Assembly: GCA_016218815.1 (NCBI GenBank)
Contig: JACRCX010000038.1
Span: 113,055-177,054 of the forward strand
Origin: Deltaproteobacteria bacterium
GTDB taxonomy: Bacteria; Myxococcota_A; Polyangia; DRWM01; JAAZOP01
Reading direction: 5' to 3'
Length of the DNA: 64,000 nucleotides
Positions within the stretch are counted from its first letter, which is position 1; each line of letters begins with the position of its first letter. Both the position numbers and the translations under genes were made by a program. This document shows positions 9,352 through 18,188 of the stretch, piece by piece. A model generated the notes under the pieces. That model ran no database searches. It was given only the letters and a program-made list of their open reading frames with translations, and was not told where the DNA came from.

Positions 9352-12300
9352 GGGCGTCTCCCCTGGTTGTCGCAGTCATGACTGCACGCGGCTCCATTGA
9401 CGCTCCACCACCGCCGTTCGACCTGCCGAGTTCCGGGGGAACCCTAACCCAACTCGGCCCCGACACGTACAGCAACCCCACCTCGTCCACCCTGTACCCC
9501 GCCGCCTCCAACACCCGGCGGTACGTCTCGAGCTGCACGGCGTACTGGCCGAAATCGGGGATGTTGGCGGGGGTGGCGAACTTGTCGCCGGCCTTGAAGT
9601 CGACCACCACCACGTGGCGGTCGGGAAACTCGATGACCAGGTCGGGACGGCCCGTCCAGAGCGTCGTGCCGTCCGTGCCGAGCACCGGACGCTCGAAGTG
9701 CGGCCGGCCCTTCAGCAGGTCCTGGAAACCGTCGAGGCCGTCCCGCACCGCCAGCCCGGCCCCTACCAGCCACTTCGCCAGCACGGGCTGGGTCGTGGAC
9801 CACTCGGTCTTCAGGTACGCCGTCGCCGCCTCGATCGTCGGGTCCCCTGCGAATCCCCAGGTCGCCAGCCAGCCGTGCACCACCTCGCCCCAGGTCGCGG
9901 CGGGAACGCCGTCGAAGCCGGAGAGGGCAGGGCGGGTCGGGCCTGACTCGCCGACGACGATCTTCGCGCGGTCGCGGTACGACTTCTCGATCTCCTCGAC
10001 CGGAAGCCCCGCCTCCTCCGCACTCGTCGCCCGGGCCATCACCAGACCCCTCGGCTCCGCCCACTCGACAAGGGGGTTCGCGACGCGACCCAACGGTTTG
10101 CGCAGGCGAAGCGTCGCGGGCTTCTGCTTGACCTGATCGGCCTGCACGACCTGCACGGCCGGACCGAGACGCGAGTTCTCGATGTAGACCTCCCGCAACG
10201 CGTTCTTCAACGGGTTGGAGTCCCGAGACGCCTTCTCGAGGCCGAACGTCACGCTGCGCTTCGCCCTCGTGAAACCGACGTAGAACATGCGCAGCCCCTC
10301 TTCTCGACTTTCGCGATCGCAGAGGGCCGCCCCGAGCATCGCCAAAGGGTCCGCCGCCGGCTCGAGGCCGCCGGCCGGGTCGACGCGCGTCCCGAGCACC
10401 GGCTGTCCCCGCGGCGTCGCCACCACCCATGCGTTTTCGCCCTTGACGCCGCGGTCTCCCTCCTTGTTGACCTGCAACAGCGCCACATGGTCGAACTCCA
10501 GCCCCTTCGCACCCCAGTACGTCGTGACCGTCACGACACCCGCCCCCCCGTGCAACCGCACCACCGGCAGGTCGTCCGACGGGTCGTCCCCGGGTTCCAA
10601 CCCCTCGACGACCGCCCGCGGGTCGACGCCGTTCGACTCCAGCACACGGATCACCTCGAACAGGATCTCCAGCCGCGCCAACGCCGCCCCGTCCTCCCAC
10701 TCGGGTCCGGCCGCCACGATCGGCCGCCACGCGAGCTGCGCGGCGAGCCACTCCAGAACGTCCGCCGTCGGCTCGCGCCCGAGACGCCTCCGCGCCGCGC
10801 GCAAGATAGGCAGGACGACCTCCAGGCGCGCCCGATCGCCTTCCTCGAGCTGCGACAGATCGACTTCCGGTACGAAGATTCGTCCGAAACCGCCGCCGGC
10901 ACGCAAGAGCATCAGTCCGCGGTCGGACACGCCGACCGACGGGTGCTTCAACATCCCGACCAACGCGATGTCGTCGGTGAGGTCCGTCAGGGCCCGCAGG
11001 AACAGCCGGACATCGGCGGCGCCGCGCGACCCGAGCAGCGCCCGGTCACCCGTGAGCTGAGCCGGGACGCCGTGGTCGCGCAGCACGCGAACCGCGTCGG
11101 CGCCCTTGGCCCACGATCGTACCAGGACGGCCGCCGTCTGGTCCGGGTGAAGTGCCCACTGCTCGCGCACCCGCTCGGCGAAGACGACCAGAGCCAACCG
11201 ATCCGGCTTCTCTTCCGCATCGATCACCACGACCGGGGCCGGGCGGTCCTTGCTTTCCAACCGGCCGGGTTTCGCGTCCGGCCCCTCCTTGAGCGTGTCC
11301 GGCAGGGCGTCGACTCCCGTCTCGCCGTTCTCGACAAGGTGCCCGAACGCGACCCGCTGCGCCGTGACCAGAAGCTTCGTGGACCGGTAGTTCGTCTCGA
11401 GCCACGTCCAGGTGCCGTTGCGCTTCGCGCCCTTGACGAGTTCGAACCACCCGTACGGGTCCGCACCCCGGAAGCGATAGATCGACTGCCGGCCGTCGCC
11501 GACGAAGAACGCTCGAATTCCCTTCGGCCCTCCGCGCATCTGCTCGAACGCCTCGTAGAACGCGAGTTGTGCGGGGTTCGTGTCCTGCAATTCGTCCACG
11601 AGCAGGGCGTCGAACCGGGCGCGGAGCCCGGCCAGGGAGTCGTCCCGGCATAGGGCGGTGGCGGCCGCGAGCAGCTCCTCGTAGCCGAGGCGACCCTCGC
11701 GCGCGATCAGGCGCAGCGCACCGTCGCGGACCTGGGGTACGAGCTGCCCGAATGCTCGCTGCACCTCGGCGGCGCGGTCCAGGTCGCCGCCGTCGAACCA
11801 CGGCCACATCTTGGCCTTGCTTGCCCAGGACGACCATGCCCACTCGTCCGCCCGCATGTCCCGCAGACCGATCGACTCGAGCGTCTCGTTGAGAGCCTTG
11901 TTGCGTCGCGCCGACGGCTCGTCCTCGGGCTTCAGCTTCGCGAGGCAGTGGAGCGCCTCCGCGGACGGGCGGCCGACCGGGTTCCGGATCCAGTCCGCGG
12001 CCGGCCCCGTGAGCTCCTTGCCGCGCGTCCGCGCGCAAATCCTCGTTACCCATTCGTCCGGATCGTGCTTCACCTCGCGGGCGAGCGCCTTGCCGAGCCC
12101 GTCCAGGAGCTTCGTCGCGGTCGTGGCCGAAGCGGGGGCGACCTTCGAACGGGGCGCGGACCTCCACAACCCCGGGACCTGCACGGCCGCGAGCGCCGCG
12201 AGGTCGTCGACCGCTTGCCCCAGGGTGAGATGGCGCAGCAGAACGCGGGCGGGGTCGGACAATTCGTCCAGTGCCTCCCGCGCGGCCTGCTGGTAGGCGG

Positions 12301-12733
12301 CGGACGTGTCCCCCGAAACCTCGACCGGGCCGTCGATCCAGACCTTGGATCCGTCGCCCAGCACGAAGTGCGCCTGGAGCGCGAACTCGCGCATCAGGGA
12401 CAGGATGAACGCGTCGACAGTGCAGACGGGGAGGGCGTCGAGCTGCCGCAGGGCACCGTCAGCGGTCTCTGCCTTCGGCAAGAACGGGCCATACAGCTTC
12501 TGCTGCTTCGCGTTGAGCTTCGAACGACCGGCTGCGGCGTCGAGCAGGCGAGCGAGGCGCTCGACCATCTCCGCCGCCGCCTTTCGCGTGAAGGTGATCG
12601 CGACGATCCTGTGGGCCGGGACGTCGTCCTGCAGCAGTCCGAGATACCGCTGCAAGAGGACTGTCGTCTTCCCCGAGCCGGCCGGCGCGGTCACGACCCG
12701 GACCTTGGGATCCGTCGGCGGAAGGCGGTTCAT
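9341..12733 (-). CDS. AddA-like UvrD/RecB-family helicase-nuclease, 1130 aa
   Basis: This is a superfamily 1A helicase with an AddA layout. Walker A APAGSGKTT lies at residues 16-24, followed by AITFTRKAAAEM, DELQDTNP near 377, VGDGRQSIYRFRGADP, ETNYRS, YWGAKGLEFDHV and FYVGFTRAK. A C-terminal RecB-type nuclease shows WGEVVHGW, GRPDLVIEF near 1027, VVVDFKAG near 1043 and GQYAVQLETYRRVL. With its AddB-like partner it should unwind and resect double-stranded DNA ends. Length is close to that of B. subtilis AddA (about 1230). ATG 12733 overlaps the upstream stop in an ATGA, so translation is coupled. Unlike chromosomal addAB, this pair sits in an island with an HATPase and a glycosylase-like protein, so a defence role is as likely as general recombination. 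Helicase-nuclease identity is firm; pathway is inferred. Confidence 0.9.
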   Translation of the reverse strand: MNRLPPTDPKVRVVTAPAGSGKTTVLLQRYLGLLQDDVPAHRIVAITFTRKAAAEMVERLARLLDAAAGRSKLNAKQQKLYGPFLPKAETADGALRQLDALPVCTVDAFILSLMREFALQAHFVLGDGSKVWIDGPVEVSGDTSAAYQQAAREALDELSDPARVLLRHLTLGQAVDDLAALAAVQVPGLWRSAPRSKVAPASATTATKLLDGLGKALAREVKHDPDEWVTRICARTRGKELTGPAADWIRNPVGRPSAEALHCLAKLKPEDEPSARRNKALNETLESIGLRDMRADEWAWSSWASKAKMWPWFDGGDLDRAAEVQRAFGQLVPQVRDGALRLIAREGRLGYEELLAAATALCRDDSLAGLRARFDALLVDELQDTNPAQLAFYEAFEQMRGGPKGIRAFFVGDGRQSIYRFRGADPYGWFELVKGAKRNGTWTWLETNYRSTKLLVTAQRVAFGHLVENGETGVDALPDTLKEGPDAKPGRLESKDRPAPVVVIDAEEKPDRLALVVFAERVREQWALHPDQTAAVLVRSWAKGADAVRVLRDHGVPAQLTGDRALLGSRGAADVRLFLRALTDLTDDIALVGMLKHPSVGVSDRGLMLLRAGGGFGRIFVPEVDLSQLEEGDRARLEVVLPILRAARRRLGREPTADVLEWLAAQLAWRPIVAAGPEWEDGAALARLEILFEVIRVLESNGVDPRAVVEGLEPGDDPSDDLPVVRLHGGAGVVTVTTYWGAKGLEFDHVALLQVNKEGDRGVKGENAWVVATPRGQPVLGTRVDPAGGLEPAADPLAMLGAALCDRESREEGLRMFYVGFTRAKRSVTFGLEKASRDSNPLKNALREVYIENSRLGPAVQVVQADQVKQKPATLRLRKPLGRVANPLVEWAEPRGLVMARATSAEEAGLPVEEIEKSYRDRAKIVVGESGPTRPALSGFDGVPAATWGEVVHGWLATWGFAGDPTIEAATAYLKTEWSTTQPVLAKWLVGAGLAVRDGLDGFQDLLKGRPHFERPVLGTDGTTLWTGRPDLVIEFPDRHVVVVDFKAGDKFATPANIPDFGQYAVQLETYRRVLEAAGYRVDEVGLLYVSGPSWVRVPPELGRSNGGGGASMEPRAVMTATTRGDAHGG

Positions 12734-15700
12734 GGCGACACCTCCTGGTCCGCGGACTCCAACCCGGCGTCGGCGCCGAACCCGGCTCTGAGCCGGCAGA
12801 TCTCGCCGTAGTCGCAATAGGCGCCCTTGTACTTCTTGAACGGACACCCTTCCGCGTTCGGCACCAGGGGGAAGAATCCGGCCCGGGCATGGTCGAGCAC
12901 CTCGCCGAAGACCCGGGCCGCGTGCGCGGCCATCTCCCCGGTCCACATGCCGCCAAACTCCGCGGCCGCGCGCGGTGCGCGGTAGCCGATCCACTCGACC
13001 ACGACCGGTCGCCGGTCGCCGTCACGCACGGGACCCGCCGCGGCGAGCGCGAGCGCGTAGAACGGGAGCTGCGGCTGGACCAGGCTCGGGTAGACCTGCT
13101 CCTTCGTCGGCACCCAGCGGCCGGTCTTGAAATCGATGATGCGGTAGTTCGTGCCCTTGCGCTTGCCGACTCCTTGGCGGCGAACGACGGCGTCGATGCG
13201 GCCGTGGACGATCACCGTTCCATCGCCGAGCGGGATCCCGAACGGCTTGGCCGCCTTGCCGCCCTTGGACCCGCCTCCGAGGTCGTGTTCGCACATGACG
13301 ACTTCCAGGTCTCCGTCGGGCGCGTACTCCACGTCGCCGAACGCGGCGGCCGCTGCGTCGCAGAGCTTCTTCAGCGACTTCTTGACGTCGGCCCTTGCGA
13401 GCGCCGCGCCCAGGATTCCGGCGTTCTTCTCGTTCTGTTCCGCGGCATAGCCATCGAGGGTCTTGGACAGGCCCGCCACGTCGCCGCCGTGCTCCAGGAC
13501 TGCCTTCTTCAGTGCCTTCGCCAGCGCGTCCCGCGGTCCAGCCTTCATGTCCTCCCTTGCGATCACGGCCACGGCGGCCTCGAGGAGAGCCGGAATGCCG
13601 CCGCTGCCGATCCGGGGCTCGCGCGCCTCGGCGTTGAGGTCCTCCAGCGGCTCCAGCAGCCGGACGGCGTACCGGCGCCATTGCTGGTTCCACCGCTCCA
13701 CGAGCCCGGCGCGTGCCGTTCCGAGGGACTCCTGCTCCGTTCCGGCGAGCCGCGTGGCCGCGGCACTCTTGACCGCGGCGGTCGTCGCTAGCTCGAGCCG
13801 CTTGACGAGGCTGCGTTGCGCCGCGTCCAGCTTGGCGGACGGAATCGCGAGCTGCTGGCCGAGCAGCGCATGCTCCACCGCGTCATGGAGGGCGCTGCCG
13901 ACCTCTCGCGCATCGAGCTCCTCCTCGATCTCGTCGCGCTTCTCCAGGCGCAGCACGGACTGGCAGAGCGCCCGATAGGGGCATTGGGTGAACGCCGTGA
14001 GGCGCGTGGCGGAGAGCGCGAAGCCCGGCGGCAGTCCATCCTTCGTGGTCGGGTGCATGCCGGAGCGACCCAGCCAAGGCCGCAGCCTCTCCGGTAGGGC
14101 AGGCAGGTCTCGCGCCAGGTAGTCGAGAACCGTGCTCTGGGTGCCGATCTCGATCGTCGCGCGCTCCGGGTGCACCGCGAACACCGCGCCGCTGCGGGTC
14201 CACTCCGCGTCGATCTGGACGGCCATCGAATCGGCCGACGCGGTACCTTCGGCGAACGCGCTCCGGCTGGTCGTTTCGGGAAGGGAACAAGCGAGACCGT
14301 AGGCGCCGCCGGCGGCCACGTCCTCGGCGAAGACGAGGGGCAAGCCGACCGGTGGTGCGACGCGCCTTCCAGACGCGTCCGTCTCGGTCACGATGGCGAC
14401 GCGCTCTTCGGCGCGGACTGCGGCCCAGCGCGCGAGCACCAGGCGCTCGCGGACGGTCGCGGCGGGGGTCGGCAGGCCCAGCACCCCCAGGTCCGCTTCG
14501 CGCAGGAACGGATCCCGTTCCGGAGCCCTGGCCAGACCCTTGTTGTGGACGCCGGTCAGGACGAGCCGGCGGCAGGGCCGGCCGTCGTAGTCGTCGTACG
14601 AGAGGATCTGCACGCCACCGTCGACCCGGCCGCTGCCGACGCCGTGCGCGAGGGCGTCCTCGTACGTGTCCGGGGCGGCTGGTTCGAAGCCTGCGTCGCG
14701 TAGCGCTCGGATGATCGCGTGTCCGAGGCGATCGGTCGGATCGGCCAAGCCGAGGTCGTTGGCGCAGCGGGCAAGCTCGCCGAGCCGCGCTCCCTCCTTC
14801 ACCCGTTTGGCGATGACCTTCAGGTCGGCCAGCAGGATGCGCGCCGAGGCCAGCCGGCGGCGTTGGGATTCGACGTGTTCCGGCTCCGCCTCCTCGACGT
14901 CGGCTTCGCGCTTCTTGACGATCGTGGCGACGCCGCCGAGCCACTCGGCGAGTGTTCCCCTGGGACGATGGCACTCCCCCAGCAGATCGTGGATGTGGCG
15001 GACCGAGGCCCGCTGCTCGTCGAGGCCCTCGACCGGCACGTAGCCGGAGTTCGACGGCGGGGTCCGCGACAGCACCGGGTCGGTGACGAGGCGCAGCAGG
15101 TCGGCGACGTCCAGCGGGGCCTCGCCGCCCGAGGCGAAGACCGGCACGAGCGATTCCAGGATACCGGCGAGGGCATGATGGCGCAGCGGAATGGAGCCGT
15201 CCGCGGCGGTACGCACGGTGTTCCGCTGCAGCGCGGCGCGGATCCTCCGCTCCGAGTCGTCATCCGCTACGAGGATCAGTACGCCCTCCGCTCCGGCGTC
15301 CATCGCCTGGACGGCCACCTCTCGTGCCTCCGCCGCGACGTCGTGCACGTGGATGGAGGGAATTCCATTCTTCGACTCCCCAGCCGTCTCGAGCGACACC
15401 GGTGGCCGGCCGCTCTCGACCGGCTTGCAGCCCAGCGTACCGAGCAGCCTCCGTTCGACCGGCGAGACGCGACCGGCGAAGGTGAGAGGCGCGTCCGCGA
15501 ACCCCACGGCGAAGCGATGACCGTTCGGGGCCGCCTTCTCCATCATTCGGACGATGCCTGCGAGATCGTCGGGCGGGCCCCATCCCTCCTCCACCAGTCG
15601 GAGGATCTCCGGGCGCATGCCGTCCAGACGGACGCCGGCCGCGCGGAGACGGTGAGCGCGCCCGACGTGGTGGCGCAGCAGCCGGCGAAGCCCCGGCCGG

Positions 15701-15987
15701 TCCGCGAGCTGTTCGCGCCAGTTGTGTCCAGGTGGCAGCATCGGCTCGTCGGCGGATGCGGCCTCCGGCAGGAGACTGTGCGGGGCCGAGGCCTCGACCA
15801 GGCCGTGCAGCGTTGTCACCTGAAGCCCGACCCACCCTTTGGGCGGTCCATCCTGGGAACCGTCCGTGAGGGCCCGGTAGACTGCGCGGACCGACGCGCC
15901 GGTTCGGCAGACCACGAGCGTCGGTTCCCCCGACTCGGCGGCCCGGCGGACTTCATCCAACCAAGACGACGTGCTGCTGGTGCCCAT
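12730..15987 (-). CDS. AddB-like PD-(D/E)XK nuclease subunit with Fe-S cysteines, 1085 aa
   Basis: The C-terminal half has the AddB/Cas4-type nuclease signature: FTQCPYRALC near residue 665 (first cluster cysteine), VGSALHDAVEH, RIDAVVRR, then YRIIDFKTGRW near 950 and terminal cysteines in GCPFKKYKGAYCDYGEIC near 1055, consistent with an iron-sulfur cluster staple. The N-terminus (TLVVCRTGASVRAVYRAL) sits where AddB has a P-loop, but no GKT or GKS is present, so helicase activity looks lost, as in RecC-like partners. The start at ATG 15987 is supported by GAGGGGAAGC upstream; an in-frame ATG at 16104 is an alternative. A TGTCG-type promoter lies at 16125-16147. It forms an operon with the AddA-like gene through a 4-base ATGA overlap. 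Confidence 0.85.
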   Translation of the reverse strand: MGTSSTSSWLDEVRRAAESGEPTLVVCRTGASVRAVYRALTDGSQDGPPKGWVGLQVTTLHGLVEASAPHSLLPEAASADEPMLPPGHNWREQLADRPGLRRLLRHHVGRAHRLRAAGVRLDGMRPEILRLVEEGWGPPDDLAGIVRMMEKAAPNGHRFAVGFADAPLTFAGRVSPVERRLLGTLGCKPVESGRPPVSLETAGESKNGIPSIHVHDVAAEAREVAVQAMDAGAEGVLILVADDDSERRIRAALQRNTVRTAADGSIPLRHHALAGILESLVPVFASGGEAPLDVADLLRLVTDPVLSRTPPSNSGYVPVEGLDEQRASVRHIHDLLGECHRPRGTLAEWLGGVATIVKKREADVEEAEPEHVESQRRRLASARILLADLKVIAKRVKEGARLGELARCANDLGLADPTDRLGHAIIRALRDAGFEPAAPDTYEDALAHGVGSGRVDGGVQILSYDDYDGRPCRRLVLTGVHNKGLARAPERDPFLREADLGVLGLPTPAATVRERLVLARWAAVRAEERVAIVTETDASGRRVAPPVGLPLVFAEDVAAGGAYGLACSLPETTSRSAFAEGTASADSMAVQIDAEWTRSGAVFAVHPERATIEIGTQSTVLDYLARDLPALPERLRPWLGRSGMHPTTKDGLPPGFALSATRLTAFTQCPYRALCQSVLRLEKRDEIEEELDAREVGSALHDAVEHALLGQQLAIPSAKLDAAQRSLVKRLELATTAAVKSAAATRLAGTEQESLGTARAGLVERWNQQWRRYAVRLLEPLEDLNAEAREPRIGSGGIPALLEAAVAVIAREDMKAGPRDALAKALKKAVLEHGGDVAGLSKTLDGYAAEQNEKNAGILGAALARADVKKSLKKLCDAAAAAFGDVEYAPDGDLEVVMCEHDLGGGSKGGKAAKPFGIPLGDGTVIVHGRIDAVVRRQGVGKRKGTNYRIIDFKTGRWVPTKEQVYPSLVQPQLPFYALALAAAGPVRDGDRRPVVVEWIGYRAPRAAAEFGGMWTGEMAAHAARVFGEVLDHARAGFFPLVPNAEGCPFKKYKGAYCDYGEICRLRAGFGADAGLESADQEVSP

Positions 15988-16124
15988 CTGCTTCCCCTCA
16001 CTCCTCGTGTCCGCTGCCGCCTCGTCCGTGCGCGTTTGCGAGCGCTCCGCCGTCACCCCGTCGGTCGATTCGAACTGCGTCCGGCGCCCGACATCCTGCC
16101 ACATCCCGCCGGCCCACAACCAGA

Positions 16125-16147
16125 CAACTACCCCAGGGCCGCGACAG
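16125..16147 (-). promoter_or_regulatory. TGTCG-type promoter/operator 1 (addB-like operon)
   Basis: On the minus strand CTGTCGCGG is followed by 8 bases and then TAGTTG, giving a predicted transcription start near 16118. The TGTCG is one arm of a perfect inverted repeat, CGACAG-gat-CTGTCG (16142-16156). The same layout occurs at four other places in the island. It resembles the mycobacterial PafBC-dependent promoter TTGTCRGTG-N8-TANNNT. The leader to ATG 15987 would be about 130 bases. Confidence 0.55.
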
Positions 16148-16258
16148 GATCTGTCGTGGGGCGCTTGCGAGCCGCGTTCGGCGGCGAAGGGCAGAACGGA
16201 CGTCTGCGGAATGACCGTCCGCGTCCGCCGCGCCGGCGAACTGATGCCGCGAAGCCGT

Positions 16259-16801
16259 CTACGCCGCTGGTGACTCGAGGGGGCTCTCGGCGGAATTGAT
16301 CTTGACGCGGATCGTCTCCACGGGAACGCACAGCCGCCGCTCGATTCTCGCGTGGTTCGCATCCTGCCTTTCGTGGACCTTGTCGCCGGGCCCCTTCACC
16401 TCGACGAAGCGGACGAGCGAGAAGTCCGGCCGGTAGACGAGGAGGTCCGGAGGCTGCACCCCGGTCTTCTTGCCCCCACGCATGTCCATGATGAACTGCA
16501 GGTCCTTGGCCCGAGCGTCGAAGATGTGCTGGAGTATCTCGAACTTGTGCGGGTGCTTCTTCTCGAACGGGTACTTCTCCACGAGGGACAAGACGTTCTC
16601 CGTGTGGAACAGGTGGACCGCGACGAACCACTCGCAGAAGTGGTTCCTGCGCTGGGGCCCCAGCGCAAGCGTGCAATCCTGCTCGTCGAACAGAGCCGGG
16701 TAGCACTTTCGCCAGAGGATCGGCAGGTTTCCCGCGCGCCACTGCTTGTTCAACTGCTTGGTCGCGTAGACCGTCCTGGCTTCTCTGGTCCTGGTCGGCA
16801 T
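16259..16801 (-). CDS. VRR-NUC-like nuclease domain protein, 180 aa
   Basis: The ATG at 16801 is preceded by GGAGGAGAAC, a strong ribosome-binding site. The C-terminal half shows the VRR-NUC pattern of the PD-(D/E)XK fold: VQPPDLLVY, then VRFVEVKGPGDKVHERQ with Asp, Glu-Val-Lys and a following Gln. This arrangement is seen in FAN1 and phage or helicase-linked VRR-NUC proteins, which cut branched DNA. The N-terminal half (NHFCEWFVAVHLFHTEN) has no motif I recognise. It is transcribed divergently from the TPR gene, with the inverted repeat CGACA-N5-TGTCG at 16882-16896 between them, 80 bases upstream of its start. The addB-like gene begins 271 bases downstream with its own promoter. Nuclease fold confident; substrate inferred. 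Confidence 0.82.
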   Translation of the reverse strand: MPTRTREARTVYATKQLNKQWRAGNLPILWRKCYPALFDEQDCTLALGPQRRNHFCEWFVAVHLFHTENVLSLVEKYPFEKKHPHKFEILQHIFDARAKDLQFIMDMRGGKKTGVQPPDLLVYRPDFSLVRFVEVKGPGDKVHERQDANHARIERRLCVPVETIRVKINSAESPLESPAA

Positions 16802-16890
16802 GTTCTCCTCCTGGTCGGCACGATACCGCTTGCGTGAGACGGCAGCCAATCGTTGCCGCGGCAGGTCCCTGCAGACCATCGCGACAAGTC

Positions 16891-16913
16891 CTGTCGTGCC
16901 CCGGTCGCATGAT
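16891..16913 (+). promoter_or_regulatory. TGTCG-type promoter/operator 2 (TPR/DnaB-like unit, divergent VRR-NUC)
   Basis: CTGTCGTGC, 8 bases, then CATGAT. The predicted start, about 7 bases past the hexamer, falls on the A of the TPR gene's ATG (16920), suggesting a leaderless mRNA. TGTCG is the right arm of CGACA-AGTCC-TGTCG (16882-16896). Read towards the VRR-NUC gene the symmetrical arm is present (TTGTCGCGA), but no good -10 follows at the same spacing. Confidence 0.55.
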
Positions 16914-16919
16914 GAACCC

Positions 16920-18188
16920 ATGGTGAAGGCGGGCCAGTTGCTGCACCTGCCGGTCGAGTCGCTGGTCGAGAAGCACTTGGCCGCGCTGCGGGAGGCCGCT
17001 CTGAAGGGCGATCGCGCGCAAGCTCGACGCTCGTTCCGCGCGGCGTGCCTGGTGGCGCCCGGGTCGCCCATCCCGCACCTGGCGTGGGCGATGGCCCTCC
17101 ACGTGTTCCTCTTCCTCGCTGACCAGAGGGCGGCGCTTCGGGCCGCGCGGCGTGCGCGTGACCTCGGAGGCGGCGCGGACGCCCTGCACGTCATCGCTCT
17201 GGTGCAGGAGCAGGCCGGCCGGTCGGCTGCGGCGATTCGCCTGTACCGGCGCGCGATCGCCATCAGCCCGTGCGACGCCCGGCTGTGGTTCAACTACGGT
17301 GAGCTCCTGTTCCGACAGGAGCGAACGGTGGAGGCGATGGGAGCGTTCGAGCGCGCCCGGGCGCTGGACCCGGCGGACGCCGACGCGCCGTGCTTCCTCG
17401 GACTGGCGTTCGAGGAACTGGGTCGTGTGGAAGAAGCGTCCGCGCTGTTCGATCGGGCGCTCGAACGCAGTCCCGGCCATCCGCGCGCCGTACACGGTCT
17501 CGGTCGAATCCGCATGCGACAAGGCCGGATGACCGAAGCGCTCGATCTCCTGACGACGGTCGTGGAGAACCTCCCGAACGACCCGTTCGCCCGGTACGAT
17601 CTGGGATGGACGATGACGGCGCTGGGGATGATCGCCGAGGCGACCGAGCAGGCCGAGCGTGCCATGGAGCTGGCGCCGGTCGACGCGCCACCGAAGGCGC
17701 TCCGTGCCCGCTGCCACCTGCTCCGCCAGGAGTACGGCCAGGCCCGTGCCCTGCTCGCGGAGGCGCTTGCGGTGGACCCGAATTGCGACGCGGCCTTGCG
17801 CGAACTCGGGTGGGTAACCCTGCATGAACGGGATTTCGAAACCTCTCGCGAGGCGTGGCGGCAGGTGCTGAGTCGCTGCCCGGACGACCAGCGGGCGGCG
17901 GCGGGGTATGCCTTTGCCTGCGGCGGCGCAGGCGACATCCGGGGCTTCGAGCGGGCAAAGGCGGTCTTGGGCGCGGTCGCTCCGGCCCACGCGGCCTTCT
18001 GGGACGAGATGCGCCTGAGCGGGGACGCCGGCGAACGGGCGGAACAGGTGTTTCGGGTGTACGAGCGCTACAGGGACCTCCACCCCGGGGCCGCGTTTCC
18101 CGTGCACCTGCCGGTGACCGATGGGCGCGTGCGAGCTCCGGCGCGTCCGCCGGAAACGTCGAGCGGGATTCGAGGACAGGGAACATGA
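16920..18188 (+). CDS. Tetratricopeptide-repeat protein, 422 aa
   Basis: The protein is built almost entirely of TPR units, about nine in number, with the usual Gly/Ala and Pro spacing (for example AAIRLYRRAIAISPCDARLW, LFDRALERSPGHP and LLAEALAVDPNCDAALREL). There is no signal peptide or membrane segment, so it is probably a cytoplasmic scaffold. The ATG at 16920 coincides with the transcription start predicted from promoter 2, and no Shine-Dalgarno sequence is visible, which together suggest leaderless translation. The last codons overlap the next gene in an ATGA, so the TPR and DnaB-like proteins are translationally coupled and probably interact. TPR proteins often act as adaptors for ATPases; the partner here is inferred from the overlap only. 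Confidence 0.85.
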   Translation: MVKAGQLLHLPVESLVEKHLAALREAALKGDRAQARRSFRAACLVAPGSPIPHLAWAMALHVFLFLADQRAALRAARRARDLGGGADALHVIALVQEQAGRSAAAIRLYRRAIAISPCDARLWFNYGELLFRQERTVEAMGAFERARALDPADADAPCFLGLAFEELGRVEEASALFDRALERSPGHPRAVHGLGRIRMRQGRMTEALDLLTTVVENLPNDPFARYDLGWTMTALGMIAEATEQAERAMELAPVDAPPKALRARCHLLRQEYGQARALLAEALAVDPNCDAALRELGWVTLHERDFETSREAWRQVLSRCPDDQRAAAGYAFACGGAGDIRGFERAKAVLGAVAPAHAAFWDEMRLSGDAGERAEQVFRVYERYRDLHPGAAFPVHLPVTDGRVRAPARPPETSSGIRGQGT

